A stretch of DNA of 64,000 bases from a virus, in IMG/VR virus record IMGVR_UViG_3300012000_000005, positions 31,462 to 95,461 of that record. One strand, given 5' to 3'. Positions 9,066-16,225 of the stretch are shown here, one piece after another; positions within the stretch are counted from its first letter, which is position 1, and each line of letters begins with the position of its first letter. A program made the position numbers and the translations under genes. The notes beneath the pieces are model-generated. The model made no database searches and was not told the origin of the DNA. It saw only the letters and a program-made list of their open reading frames with translations.

Positions 9066-10124
9066 ATGAAAATAGCCGTATACACCATCGCATTAAATGA
9101 AGAACAGTTTGTAGAACGCTGGTATAAATCAGCTAAGGATGCTGACTATCTCATGATTGCTGACACAGGCTCTGTTGATGAGACTGTAAGTAAGGCTGAA
9201 GCCCTAGGAATTGTGTGCCACAAAATTAGCATACGTCCGTGGCGCTTTGATGACGCCCGCAATGCTGCCCTTGCTTTATTACCTGACAACATTGACTATT
9301 GCATATCTTTAGATATGGACGAGTTGCTGGCACCAGGTTGGAGAAAGGAAATGGAAAAAGTTCCAAAAGGCTCTACACGTATACGCTACGACTACACCTG
9401 GAACTTTAACGACGACGGCACCCCAGGCTTAACATTTGGCGGAGATAAGATTCATGCACGTCACGGTTATCGTTGGGTTCATCCTGTTCATGAGTGCTTG
9501 TATACAGACCGTATAGAAGAAAAAGAATACTGGTCTAAGTTAGGACTGTGGCACAAAGCTGATAACTCTAAATCCCGTGGGCAGTACCTACCTCTTCTTA
9601 AACTGTCAATAGAAGAAGACCCAGATAATGACCGTAACGCCTACTACTACGCTCGAGAGTTATTCTTTCACGGACAGTACGAAGAAGCTAAGGTTCAGTT
9701 TGAACGTCACCTTTCCCTGCCAAAAGCTATATGGAAAGCTGAACGCGCATCGTCTATGCGCTACATAGCCAAGTGTTCTACAGACGAGGCAGAAAAAATT
9801 AAATGGTGGAAATTAGCAACTCAAGAAGCACCTGGTAGAAGAGAGGGGTATGTTGAGTGGGCTAACTACCACTACGACAAAGGTAACTTTACAGAGTGTC
9901 TACATCTGTGCAAAAAAGCACTTAATATTAAAGAACGAGATATGGACTATTTAAATGAAGCATTTGCTTGGGGCCCTTTGCCTTACGACTTAGCCGCTGT
10001 ATGTTCCTTTTGGCTTGGTGAAAAAGAAAAAGCGGTTGAATATGCGGAGAAGGCGGTAGAGCTAGACCCGACAAATGAGAGATTAAAGAGTAACCTAGAA
10101 CTTTGTAGGAAGGAGATTGCCTAA
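9066..10124 (+). CDS. Family 2-type glycosyltransferase with C-terminal TPR repeats
   Basis: 352 residues. The N-terminus (IAVYTIALNEEQFVERWYKSAKDAD...IADTGSVDET, split here) is the nucleotide-sugar-binding GT-A fold start, and DMDE at residues ~84-87 is the DXD metal site. A conserved-looking HPVHE motif follows. Residues ~190-350 contain TPR-like helical repeats (the last is GEKEKAVEYAEKAVELDPTN). GT2-TPR enzymes transfer sugars to protein or glycan acceptors. Embedded between virion structural genes, it may glycosylate a virion protein or alter the host surface. It has its own leaderless promoter element and is coupled (TAATG) to the next structural-type gene. Confidence 0.8.
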   Translation: MKIAVYTIALNEEQFVERWYKSAKDADYLMIADTGSVDETVSKAEALGIVCHKISIRPWRFDDARNAALALLPDNIDYCISLDMDELLAPGWRKEMEKVPKGSTRIRYDYTWNFNDDGTPGLTFGGDKIHARHGYRWVHPVHECLYTDRIEEKEYWSKLGLWHKADNSKSRGQYLPLLKLSIEEDPDNDRNAYYYARELFFHGQYEEAKVQFERHLSLPKAIWKAERASSMRYIAKCSTDEAEKIKWWKLATQEAPGRREGYVEWANYHYDKGNFTECLHLCKKALNIKERDMDYLNEAFAWGPLPYDLAAVCSFWLGEKEKAVEYAEKAVELDPTNERLKSNLELCRKEIA

Positions 10125-10645
10125 TGAGAGGTCACACCCCAGGCGGTCGTTTTGACGCTGACTTTGAAACCACCGACCTATTAAAAGGTGTAGACCACGA
10201 CCTCAAGTACCCAGTGGGTACAAAGGCTCTCTGGTATGTGTGGAACCCTGCGGCAACTGTAGTTGACCCTATCTACGACACTGGTCAAGATATAACCAAT
10301 AACCTTGGTGGCAAAAGGTGGCTTGGTCCTTATGAACTTCCTGTAGTTAGAGCAGTTATCACTCAAGGTCAAGCTAAGACTTCGGCGGTCGGTTACTACA
10401 ACGCGGATGAGCTTCACCTTACTCTTAACATTGAAGACGTTGAAAGAATTGCTCCTGGTGTTATTGCAAACCCAGATAGGCAAAACCGCGGTCGTCTAAT
10501 CTGGAAGAACCAGGTATATCGTCCATATGCTGTTCAAGAACGCGGCATTGTTGCTGAAAGATTCACCCTACTGGTAGTAGACTGTATACAGGTCATGCCA
10601 GAAGAAATGGTTAATGACCCACAATTTTTAGCGTACGCTAACTAG
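10124..10645 (+). CDS. Putative minor virion (neck/head-tail joining) protein
   Basis: 173 residues, soluble, mixed alpha/beta, no catalytic motif. It starts at the ATG of a TAATG overlap with the glycosyltransferase. Residues ~50-170 contain a possible beta-barrel (ADELHLTLNIEDVERI; GRLIWKNQVYRPYAVQERG). Proteins of this size between capsid genes and tail sheath in contractile phages are often head-closure or stopper proteins. That is a positional inference only; no family was recognised by sequence. Confidence 0.45.
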   Translation: MRGHTPGGRFDADFETTDLLKGVDHDLKYPVGTKALWYVWNPAATVVDPIYDTGQDITNNLGGKRWLGPYELPVVRAVITQGQAKTSAVGYYNADELHLTLNIEDVERIAPGVIANPDRQNRGRLIWKNQVYRPYAVQERGIVAERFTLLVVDCIQVMPEEMVNDPQFLAYAN

Positions 10646-10653
10646 GAGGCAAC

Positions 10654-10935
10654 ATGCTAAATCATTCAGCGTTTACAGTAGGTACTAGTCCAGTTTTACT
10701 TGTAACTATTGGACCAAAAGAACCCACCACTACAGTCACAATTGTTAACGACGATAACAACTCTATCTATGTTGGCGATGCTCAGGTTGCCACATCTGGA
10801 GCAGATAAAGGCCTTACTATAAAGAAGGACTCTGCTTATAGATTTGACCTTAACGCTGGGGACAAGCTGTATGCAATAACGGCTACACCTACAGCTGCCA
10901 ACGCCGTATCTATTGTCTATTCATCATTGTTCTAG
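10654..10935 (+). CDS. Small beta-sandwich protein, possible capsid decoration
   Basis: 93 residues with a strong AGGAGG ribosome site (10645-10650). Beta-strand pattern throughout (LLVTIGPKEPTTTVTIVNDD; SIYVGDAQVATSG). Single-domain proteins of this type, found near head genes, serve as capsid decoration or head fibres. It is similar in size and Thr/Val character to the protein at 4313. No family was recognised. Confidence 0.45.
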   Translation: MLNHSAFTVGTSPVLLVTIGPKEPTTTVTIVNDDNNSIYVGDAQVATSGADKGLTIKKDSAYRFDLNAGDKLYAITATPTAANAVSIVYSSLF

Positions 10936-10944
10936 GAGTAATAT

Positions 10945-11109
10945 ATGAAAGGCAAATCTAAAGTAGAAAAGGTTATGCACGAGTACAAAGCTGGTACTTT
11001 AAAGTCTGGTAAAAAAGGTCCTGGTAAAGGACCTAAAGTAAAGTCCAAAAAACAGGCTATAGCAATTGCTATGTCTGAAGCTGGTATGTCAAAGAAGAAG
11101 AAAAAATAA
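10945..11109 (+). CDS. Small lysine-rich DUF6496-like protein
   Basis: 54 residues, too short for ordinary gene callers. ATG 10945 follows TAGGAGTAATAT. The layout KVMHEYKAGTLKSG...KKQAIAIAMSEAG matches the DUF6496 pattern seen in small phage and bacterial proteins (KVMxEFKxGxLxSG, then xKQAIAIxxSEAx). It ends in six lysines after a serine. It is the first of five consecutive tiny lysine-rich genes joined by TAATG overlaps. It may bind packaged DNA or RNA; function is unproven. Confidence 0.6.
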   Translation: MKGKSKVEKVMHEYKAGTLKSGKKGPGKGPKVKSKKQAIAIAMSEAGMSKKKKK

Positions 11110-11330
11110 TGGCACAAAAAGAAAAACCAGCCAAGCTTCTTGCTGGTGGAGCACCGCACGTTGTCTATAAAAAAGACAAAAAAGTGATTGTTGACCACCT
11201 TGGTAAGAAGGGTGGCAAAAACGACAAAATAAATCTAACCCAAAAAGGCGGAGCTAAGACAGTGAAGCAAGGGGTTAAGGCGGTAAAAAACTGGCATTCA
11301 AAGAATGCCCATCGTAGTCAGGGACGCTAA
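11109..11330 (+). CDS. Small highly basic protein (lysine-rich cassette, second gene)
   Basis: 73 residues, about a quarter lysine, with very few acidic residues. Start and stop overlap the flanking genes by TAATG. Segments such as KLLAGGAPHVVYKKDKKVI and GGAKTVKQGVKAVKNWHSKN suggest short helices with clustered Lys on one face. No zinc or enzymatic motif. It is probably a nucleic-acid-binding or DNA-condensing protein, possibly packaged in the virion, given its place among head/neck-type genes. Confidence 0.55.
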   Translation: MAQKEKPAKLLAGGAPHVVYKKDKKVIVDHLGKKGGKNDKINLTQKGGAKTVKQGVKAVKNWHSKNAHRSQGR

Positions 11331-11500
11331 TGGCTAAAAAAGAAAAACCAGTTTGGGAGAAGAAGGACCCAACCCCAGGCAAATCTAGTAAACTATCTAA
11401 GAAGCAGAAATCCTCTGCTAAGGCTAGGGCGAAGGCAGCAGGCCGTCCCTATCCCAACCTCGTCGACAACATGGCTGCTGCAAGAAAGAAGAAAAAATAA
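11330..11500 (+). CDS. Small lysine-rich protein (cassette, third gene)
   Basis: 56 residues (11330 ATG within TAATG, stop TAA 11498-11500). The N-terminus is MAKKEKPVWEKKDPTP; the centre is KSSKLSKKQKSSAKARAKAAG, split by short non-basic residues; the C-terminus is RPYPNLVDNMAAARKKKK. The GRPYPNLVDNMAAARKK end is typical of short conserved phage basic proteins. It shares coupled translation and basic composition with its four neighbours and is probably a nucleic-acid-binding protein. Confidence 0.5.
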   Translation: MAKKEKPVWEKKDPTPGKSSKLSKKQKSSAKARAKAAGRPYPNLVDNMAAARKKKK

Positions 11501-11631
11501 TGTGCGCAACATGTGGATGCATGGGCAGCAAGAAGTCTGCTAAGAAGGCTCCAGCAAAGAAGGCAGCAGCTAAGAAGGCTGCAGCTAAGAAAATGCCAGC
11601 TTTCCTAAAGAAGGCTGCAAAGAAGAAGTAA
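11500..11631 (+). CDS. Histone H1-like KAAAKK repeat protein with CxxC N-terminus
   Basis: 43 residues (ATG 11500, TAA 11629-11631). The N-terminus MCATCGCMG contains three cysteines (CxxCxC) able to bind a metal. The rest is tandem lysine-alanine repeats (KKAPAKKAAAKKAAAKK) closely resembling the C-terminal tail of histone H1 and bacterial H1-like proteins. Such tails neutralise and condense DNA. A micro-protein fusing a Cys cluster to an H1-like tail is unusual. Start and spacing fit the cassette pattern (TAATG). Confidence 0.6.
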   Translation: MCATCGCMGSKKSAKKAPAKKAAAKKAAAKKMPAFLKKAAKKK

Positions 11632-11632
11632 C

Positions 11633-11902
11633 ATGGCTAAAACTCCGTCCTTCATGAAGGGCAAATACACTAAGTCCAAAGATGAAAAGATGGACGCCCG
11701 TCTTATGAGAAAGGGCGGCATCACTGATAAAGATGATAAGGCTGAGTTCCATAAGATGGACAAAGCCCACGGCAAAAAGAAGAAGCCAAAGACTATTGCC
11801 GAAGATAAGAAGATTGACCTAGGCATTATTAAAAAGGTCAAGAAGAAAGAAAAGGCTGAGGAAAAAGCCGAAGCCAAGGCAGAAAAAAAGAAAAAGAAGT
11901 AA
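11633..11902 (+). CDS. Lysine/glutamate-rich basic protein (cassette, fifth gene)
   Basis: 89 residues. The N-terminal half carries mixed charge (KGKYTKSKDEKMDARLMRKGG). The C-terminal third is a charged helix of alternating Lys/Glu/Ala (EKAEEKAEAKAEKKKKK). The upstream gene ends two bases earlier. A terminator follows immediately, closing the cassette. Likely an internal virion or DNA-binding protein, inferred from composition and position. Confidence 0.55.
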   Translation: MAKTPSFMKGKYTKSKDEKMDARLMRKGGITDKDDKAEFHKMDKAHGKKKKPKTIAEDKKIDLGIIKKVKKKEKAEEKAEAKAEKKKKK

Positions 11903-11909
11903 CCGCTTA

Positions 11910-11936
11910 GGGGTCCCAAAAGGGCCCCTTTGCTTT
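11910..11936 (+). terminator. Intrinsic terminator after the lysine-rich cassette
   Basis: The hairpin GGGGTCCC-AAAA-GGGCCCC (one bulged T) is followed by TTTGCTTT. It lies 8 bases after the stop of the last lysine-rich gene. Confidence 0.8.
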
Positions 11937-12010
11937 ATCCTAGTTAGTGAGCCCATGCGGGGCTCAAAGCACCACCCCTGCGTTTACCCTGCTACTCCTA
12001 CAGGAGCACC

Positions 12011-12172
12011 ATGCCTGAAGATAACAAGATAAGTAAAGCTTCCGATGTGGAATTCATCGAGGCTTTAGCCGAAGCCAATAAAGGCTCGGGCGCTGGCGTG
12101 TGGAAAGCACTTGTAATAGGAGCAGTAACGCGAGGGATTATTAACGGTGTTACCAACAAGCGTCGTAAATAA
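12011..12172 (+). CDS. Small hypothetical protein with hydrophobic segment
   Basis: 53 residues (MPEDNKISKASDVEFIEALA...), missed by long-ORF criteria. CAGGAG at 12001-12006 lies 4 bases before ATG 12011. The acidic N-terminal helix is followed by a hydrophobic stretch at residues ~29-46 (GVWKALVIGAVTRGIINGV) and a basic end (NKRRK), compatible with a membrane-interacting or head-associated peptide. Its 3' end overlaps the next gene by 26 bases. No family recognised. Confidence 0.5.
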   Translation: MPEDNKISKASDVEFIEALAEANKGSGAGVWKALVIGAVTRGIINGVTNKRRK

Positions 12173-12470
12173 TTTTAATTCTAAGCTGTCGTCATCATCA
12201 ATCTCGTTGACAGCCGAGCTTCGTCGTCACGCTCTCAATCGAGGCTGGCCTAGTGAGATAGTCAATTCCTTAGCGGTCGTTAAAAACGGCGGCTTACTTG
12301 ACATTACTTACCCAGAACAGTTTCGTACACAGATAGAGAACTTAGAGTATGGCGATGGTCCTAACCCACCCTCACCTGTTCTTCGTTCTTTTAACTACAG
12401 GGCAGACCAACTAGCTGAAGACATCTACGAGGAAACTCACGAGTCACTAATAGAAGCGAGCAGGATATAA
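12147..12470 (+). CDS. Putative neck / head-tail connector protein
   Basis: About 107 residues if GTG 12147 is used. That start lies inside the preceding gene, and a later TTG in frame is possible, so the N-terminus is uncertain. The body (LTAELRRHALNRGWPSEIV...LDITYPEQFRTQIENLEYG) is helical then mixed. Its place between head-type genes and the sheath gene suggests a head-completion or tail-completion protein. It ends two bases before the next ATG. No family was recognised by motif. Confidence 0.45.
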   Translation: MLPTSVVNNFNSKLSSSSISLTAELRRHALNRGWPSEIVNSLAVVKNGGLLDITYPEQFRTQIENLEYGDGPNPPSPVLRSFNYRADQLAEDIYEETHESLIEASRI

Positions 12471-12471
12471 C

Positions 12472-13113
12472 ATGGGTAACCCATTTATTATTGCTGAGGA
12501 CTTAGCCTTAAAAACCCTGTTACAAGGAATGACTGTGTCAGATGAGAAGAACGCATCTCGTCAAGTTAAGGTGTGGTTTGGGTACCCAGACGTTGAAGTC
12601 AGAGCCCAAGAATTCCCATTTGTAACTATTGACTTAATTGACATGTTACCCGCAAACGATAGGCAAACCTCAGGAATGCTTACCGACAATGATTACAGAG
12701 GAACAATATCCCCTGTAAACAATAGGACCTACTCCTATGAAATACCAGTAGCTTTTGATTTGGTCTATCAGATTACGACCTACGCGAGAAATCCGCGACA
12801 TGATAGGGCCATCATTCATCAGCTCACAACTAAGTTTCCATCAAAGTACGGCGGCTTGTTAGTGCCTAATGAACTAGGTACTGAAACCTCAAGACGACAC
12901 ATGTTCCTTGATGGGTTTGCAAAGAGAGACGCAGTTGACGGTGAGACTGGCAACCGCAGACTTCTTCGCAATGTCTACACAGTAAGAGTTGTTAGCGAAC
13001 TTACCCCGCTTGCTGCAAAGATTGCTACCAAGCGTGTTGAGGAAGTTAACATCAACACTAACCCAGTGTCCGTACCACAAGCCGTAATCCCTGCAGGACT
13101 AACAAAACTCTAA
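12472..13113 (+). CDS. Putative tail-completion (tail terminator-like) protein
   Basis: 213 residues. The layout is an N-terminal helix, a beta meander with VKVWFGYPDVEVRAQEFPFVTIDL near residues 32-55, a central strand set (YSYEIPVAFDLVYQITTYARN) and a helix (RAIIHQLTTKFPSKYG). This resembles the tail-terminator / neck fold (T4 gp15- or lambda gpU-like) that caps the tail tube. It sits immediately upstream of the sheath gene, the usual place for the terminator in contractile phages. The assignment rests on order and general fold. Confidence 0.5.
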   Translation: MGNPFIIAEDLALKTLLQGMTVSDEKNASRQVKVWFGYPDVEVRAQEFPFVTIDLIDMLPANDRQTSGMLTDNDYRGTISPVNNRTYSYEIPVAFDLVYQITTYARNPRHDRAIIHQLTTKFPSKYGGLLVPNELGTETSRRHMFLDGFAKRDAVDGETGNRRLLRNVYTVRVVSELTPLAAKIATKRVEEVNINTNPVSVPQAVIPAGLTKL

Positions 13114-13152
13114 TACACGGTCACCAAAGTTTAAACAAAGGAGATATAACAA

Positions 13153-14655
13153 ATGGCAGTACTACGACCAGGGGTCTACGTCGAAGAGACGCTTAACCCT
13201 GTTGCACCTGTAGTTGGCCCGAACTCAGATTCTATTGGTGCTTTTATTGGCGCCAACGATAGAGGACCAGTTCTTACACCAACACTTGTAACTTCTTGGA
13301 GCCAGTATGTAACCCTATTTGGTTCTTGGAATACCAGTGCAACTAACAATTTACCTTTAGCTGTATACATGTTCTTTTCAAACGGCGGAAGCCAGTGCTA
13401 CGTTGTTCGTATAACAAACAACGCTACAACCGCAACCCGTTCTTTGGCAGACCGTGCAGCAACACCATCTACAACCCTTCAAATTCAAGCAAAGAACGCT
13501 GGCGCTTGGGGTAACAACATTAACATTTCAGTAGTTAACTCTGTTACATCAGGTCTCTTTGATTTGCTTGTTTACTACAACGGCAACACAGATGCTAACT
13601 TGGTAGAGCGTCACAATGACCTTTCCATGACAGCCTCTAATGCTCGTTACGCACCAACAGCAGTAAACGCAGCATCAAATTACGTAGTTCTTACAGACCT
13701 AAACTCTGGAAACACTGGAGCTACTCGTAACCCAGCTGTTGTAACTAACCAAACTCTTGCTACTGGAAGCGCTGGAAGCGCCCTAGGAAACAATGATTAT
13801 GGAACTGGTTTGCTAGCTCTTGACACTGTTAAGCAATCTTTGATTCTTAACGTTCCAGGAGTATCAAACGTTCCTGTCATTAATGCAGCAATTGGTTATG
13901 CAAACTTTAGACAAGATGTTTTTGTTGTTATTGATGGAGTATACGATGTAGTTTCTACACAGCTTGCTCTTGCTTCTCAATATACATCTAGCTCATTAGC
14001 TGCAGTTTACTATCCAAACCTATTGATATCTGACCCAACAACCGCTGTTGGTTCTGGTTCTGGACGTACTGTTGCAGTAGGTTCTGGAGCTGCAGTTGTA
14101 GGTTTGATTAGCTCAACAGATGCATCACGCGGAGTGTTTAAAGCACCAGCGGGCTTGCAGGCACGTCTTGCAGGAGTTGTATCAGTTGTTACTCTAACTA
14201 ATGCTGAACTTGATAACCTTAACTCAGCAGCGGCACCAGTAAATGCAATTAAGTTTGTACCTGGTTCTGGATTTGTTGTTATGGGTTCAAGAACACTTAA
14301 GCCTGGATACGTAGACAAGTACGTACCAGTACGCCGCACACTTATTTATCTACGTAAGGCTCTTACAGACCTTACTGAGTTTGCCATCTTTGAACCAAAC
14401 GACGAAGCTTTATGGCGTCGTCTTGAAGCCAGCGTTAGTACATTCCTAACAGACTTCTGGAGCAAGGGCGGTCTACGAGGCACAACACCTCAAGCAGCAT
14501 TCTTTGTTAAGGTTGATGCAGAAAACAACCCACAAAGCTCAATTGATAATGGATATGTAAACATCGAAGTCGGTGTTGCATTACAGCGTCCAGCTGAGTT
14601 CATCATCATTAAAATCGGTCAGTTTGACGGTGGAACCACCGTTACTGTGGCGTAA
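13153..14655 (+). CDS. Tail sheath protein
   Basis: 500 residues. The N-terminus LRPGVYVEETLNPVAPV is the hallmark start of contractile tail sheath subunits, followed by a T(x)SWSQYVTLFGSW segment. The C-terminal domain (KPGYVDKYVPVRRTLIYLRKAL...LWRRLEASVSTFLTDFW, split) contains the conserved RR and LW(R)RLE elements that form the inner sheath ring around the tube. Length is within the family range (~400-700). AAGGAGATATAACAA supplies the ribosome site. Next come the tube gene and the baseplate genes, confirming a myovirus-type tail. Confidence 0.95.
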   Translation: MAVLRPGVYVEETLNPVAPVVGPNSDSIGAFIGANDRGPVLTPTLVTSWSQYVTLFGSWNTSATNNLPLAVYMFFSNGGSQCYVVRITNNATTATRSLADRAATPSTTLQIQAKNAGAWGNNINISVVNSVTSGLFDLLVYYNGNTDANLVERHNDLSMTASNARYAPTAVNAASNYVVLTDLNSGNTGATRNPAVVTNQTLATGSAGSALGNNDYGTGLLALDTVKQSLILNVPGVSNVPVINAAIGYANFRQDVFVVIDGVYDVVSTQLALASQYTSSSLAAVYYPNLLISDPTTAVGSGSGRTVAVGSGAAVVGLISSTDASRGVFKAPAGLQARLAGVVSVVTLTNAELDNLNSAAAPVNAIKFVPGSGFVVMGSRTLKPGYVDKYVPVRRTLIYLRKALTDLTEFAIFEPNDEALWRRLEASVSTFLTDFWSKGGLRGTTPQAAFFVKVDAENNPQSSIDNGYVNIEVGVALQRPAEFIIIKIGQFDGGTTVTVA

Positions 14656-14670
14656 AGGAGATAACCACAA

Positions 14671-15261
14671 ATGGCTAGCAGCATAATCAACCGCCACTCA
14701 ACCTTGGCAACAGACCCGTTACGTTCGTTTCGGTTCTTTGCTCAGTTTGAGGCAGCTAAAGAAGGCGGCGTGTTTAATAACAAACTCGTCACTTGGTCAG
14801 GCGGCTTTAGCAACATCAGTGGTTTGAGCGTTAATACTCAGGCCATCCAATACCGTGAAGGCGGTTACAACACCACAGTACACCAGGTACCAGGTATGAC
14901 TACCTTTACACCAATTACATTCCAGCGTGGAGTTCTTGACGGAAATGACCAGGCAATCACATGGATGCGCGGACTTTTTGCTGCTGCAGCTGGTGAGGGT
15001 CTTAAGGTTGAAGCTGGCAAAGGCTTCCGCGTAAACATTAAGGTGTTTGTAGCAGACCATCCAAACTCAGGTCCTACAGACGTTCAGCGCTACAAGATGG
15101 GCTTCAAGATTCATAACGCCTGGATTACTGCGCTAAACTATACAGACCTTAATGCAGCAGACGGAGCAATCTTGTTTGAGTCAATGACACTCGTTCATGA
15201 AGGACTATCAGTGTTCTTTACAGACGATGATGGCAAAGACCCAGCAGGTCTCATTTCTTAA
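14671..15261 (+). CDS. Tail tube protein
   Basis: 196 residues, the usual size for T4 gp19-type tube proteins. The N-terminal region (DPLRSFRFFAQFEA) followed by VTWSGGFSNISGLSVNTQAIQYREGG, split here, matches the gp19 pattern of a strand pair leading to an IxGLs(x)E-type loop. FTPITFQRGVLDGNDQAITWM is also typical. It forms stacked hexamer rings inside the sheath. It is directly downstream of the sheath gene with an AAGGAG ribosome site. Confidence 0.9.
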   Translation: MASSIINRHSTLATDPLRSFRFFAQFEAAKEGGVFNNKLVTWSGGFSNISGLSVNTQAIQYREGGYNTTVHQVPGMTTFTPITFQRGVLDGNDQAITWMRGLFAAAAGEGLKVEAGKGFRVNIKVFVADHPNSGPTDVQRYKMGFKIHNAWITALNYTDLNAADGAILFESMTLVHEGLSVFFTDDDGKDPAGLIS

Positions 15262-15288
15262 TTAACAACAACTTTAGGAGTATAAATC

Positions 15289-16083
15289 GTGCCAGATATT
15301 ATTACTGATGCAGAACTTGTAAATAAATTCGCAGCAAAGGCGATGGAGGAGCCCGCACAAGTCATTAAGACGCGGGCCCCTTCAGAGTCAGAAGTATCTT
15401 TGCCAGGCGGCTTCTTAGAAGCTAATGGTGAAGTTATCAAGACAGTCGAGGTGAGGGAACTTACTGGAGCTGATGAAGAAGCAGTTGCTAAAGCTGGTTC
15501 TTCAGGCAAAGCACTTGACGTGCTATTGCAGAGGGGTCTAGCAAAAATTGGGTCTAGGACTGTAGAAAAAGAAGACCTAAACTCACTTCTTGCTGGAGAT
15601 AGAGACGCAATTCTTTTAGGTATTAGAAGAGTTACGTTTGGTGACGATATGGAAATCGGTTACCGTTGCCGCACTTGCGGTGAGGAACAGAGAGACTCAT
15701 TGTTACTAAGTAAAGATGTACCTGTTGTTTCTCTAGAAGACCGTGCTCAAGAGGGCACTTTTGAAGTAGAGACTAAGAAGGGTACAGCAGTTGTTGCTTT
15801 ACCAAATGGTATTACACAGCGCAAGCTGATGGAAAACATTGATAAGACAACAGCAGAAATTAATACCTTGTTACTATCTGGATGCATTGTTTCACTAAAC
15901 GGCTCACCATCTTCTGGAGCTTCTACTGCCCTATCACTAGGTATGGCGGATAGAACAAAAATCGTTGATGAGATTATCAAACGTAACCCAGGCCCACGCC
16001 TAGGGGAGGTGAAGAAGGCTTGTCAGGCATGCGGTGAAGACGTACTTCTACCGCTTAGCTTGCTAGATTTGTTTCGCCTTTAG
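15289..16083 (+). CDS. T4 gp26-like baseplate / tail assembly chaperone with zinc pairs
   Basis: 264 residues between the tube and tape-measure genes, the standard slot for tail assembly chaperones. Two CxxC pairs, CRTCGEEQ (residues ~126-129) and CQACGED (~246-249), probably bind one zinc; such pairs occur in gp26-like baseplate proteins. VEVRELTGADEEAVAKAG at ~48-65 resembles the chaperone N-terminal helix. The gene ends CTT TAG, beyond which a second frame stays open for 47 codons (see 16079), suggesting a long frameshifted form. GTG start with TAGGAG upstream. Confidence 0.7.
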   Translation: MPDIITDAELVNKFAAKAMEEPAQVIKTRAPSESEVSLPGGFLEANGEVIKTVEVRELTGADEEAVAKAGSSGKALDVLLQRGLAKIGSRTVEKEDLNSLLAGDRDAILLGIRRVTFGDDMEIGYRCRTCGEEQRDSLLLSKDVPVVSLEDRAQEGTFEVETKKGTAVVALPNGITQRKLMENIDKTTAEINTLLLSGCIVSLNGSPSSGASTALSLGMADRTKIVDEIIKRNPGPRLGEVKKACQACGEDVLLPLSLLDLFRL

Positions 16084-16222
16084 TGAAGCAGATTACGAAA
16101 GCCTACTAGACCAATACGAGATTCTTACTAGAACTTTTGTTGGTTGGACACTTACAGAGATTCGTGGGCTCTCACCTAGAGAGCGCATGAACTGGTTAGA
16201 GCGGTCGAAAAGGACAAGATAG
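16079..16222 (+). CDS. Frameshift-expressed C-terminal extension of the tail assembly chaperone
   Basis: An open frame of 47 codons (FSEADYESLLDQYEIL...) fills the gap between the gp26-like gene and the tape measure. It has no usable ATG, GTG or TTG start: in-frame TAG at 16064-16066 is followed only by ATT, TGT, TTC, GCC. The WTLTEIRGLSPRERMNWLE portion resembles the short second domain of tail assembly chaperones. It can be reached by a +1 slip at CTT TAG T (16078-16084), a site like the bacterial prfB CTT TGA shift. This would give a ~311-residue fusion. It could also be an unused remnant. Confidence 0.55.
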   Translation, partial: FSEADYESLLDQYEILTRTFVGWTLTEIRGLSPRERMNWLERSKRTR

Positions 16223-16225
16223 TAA

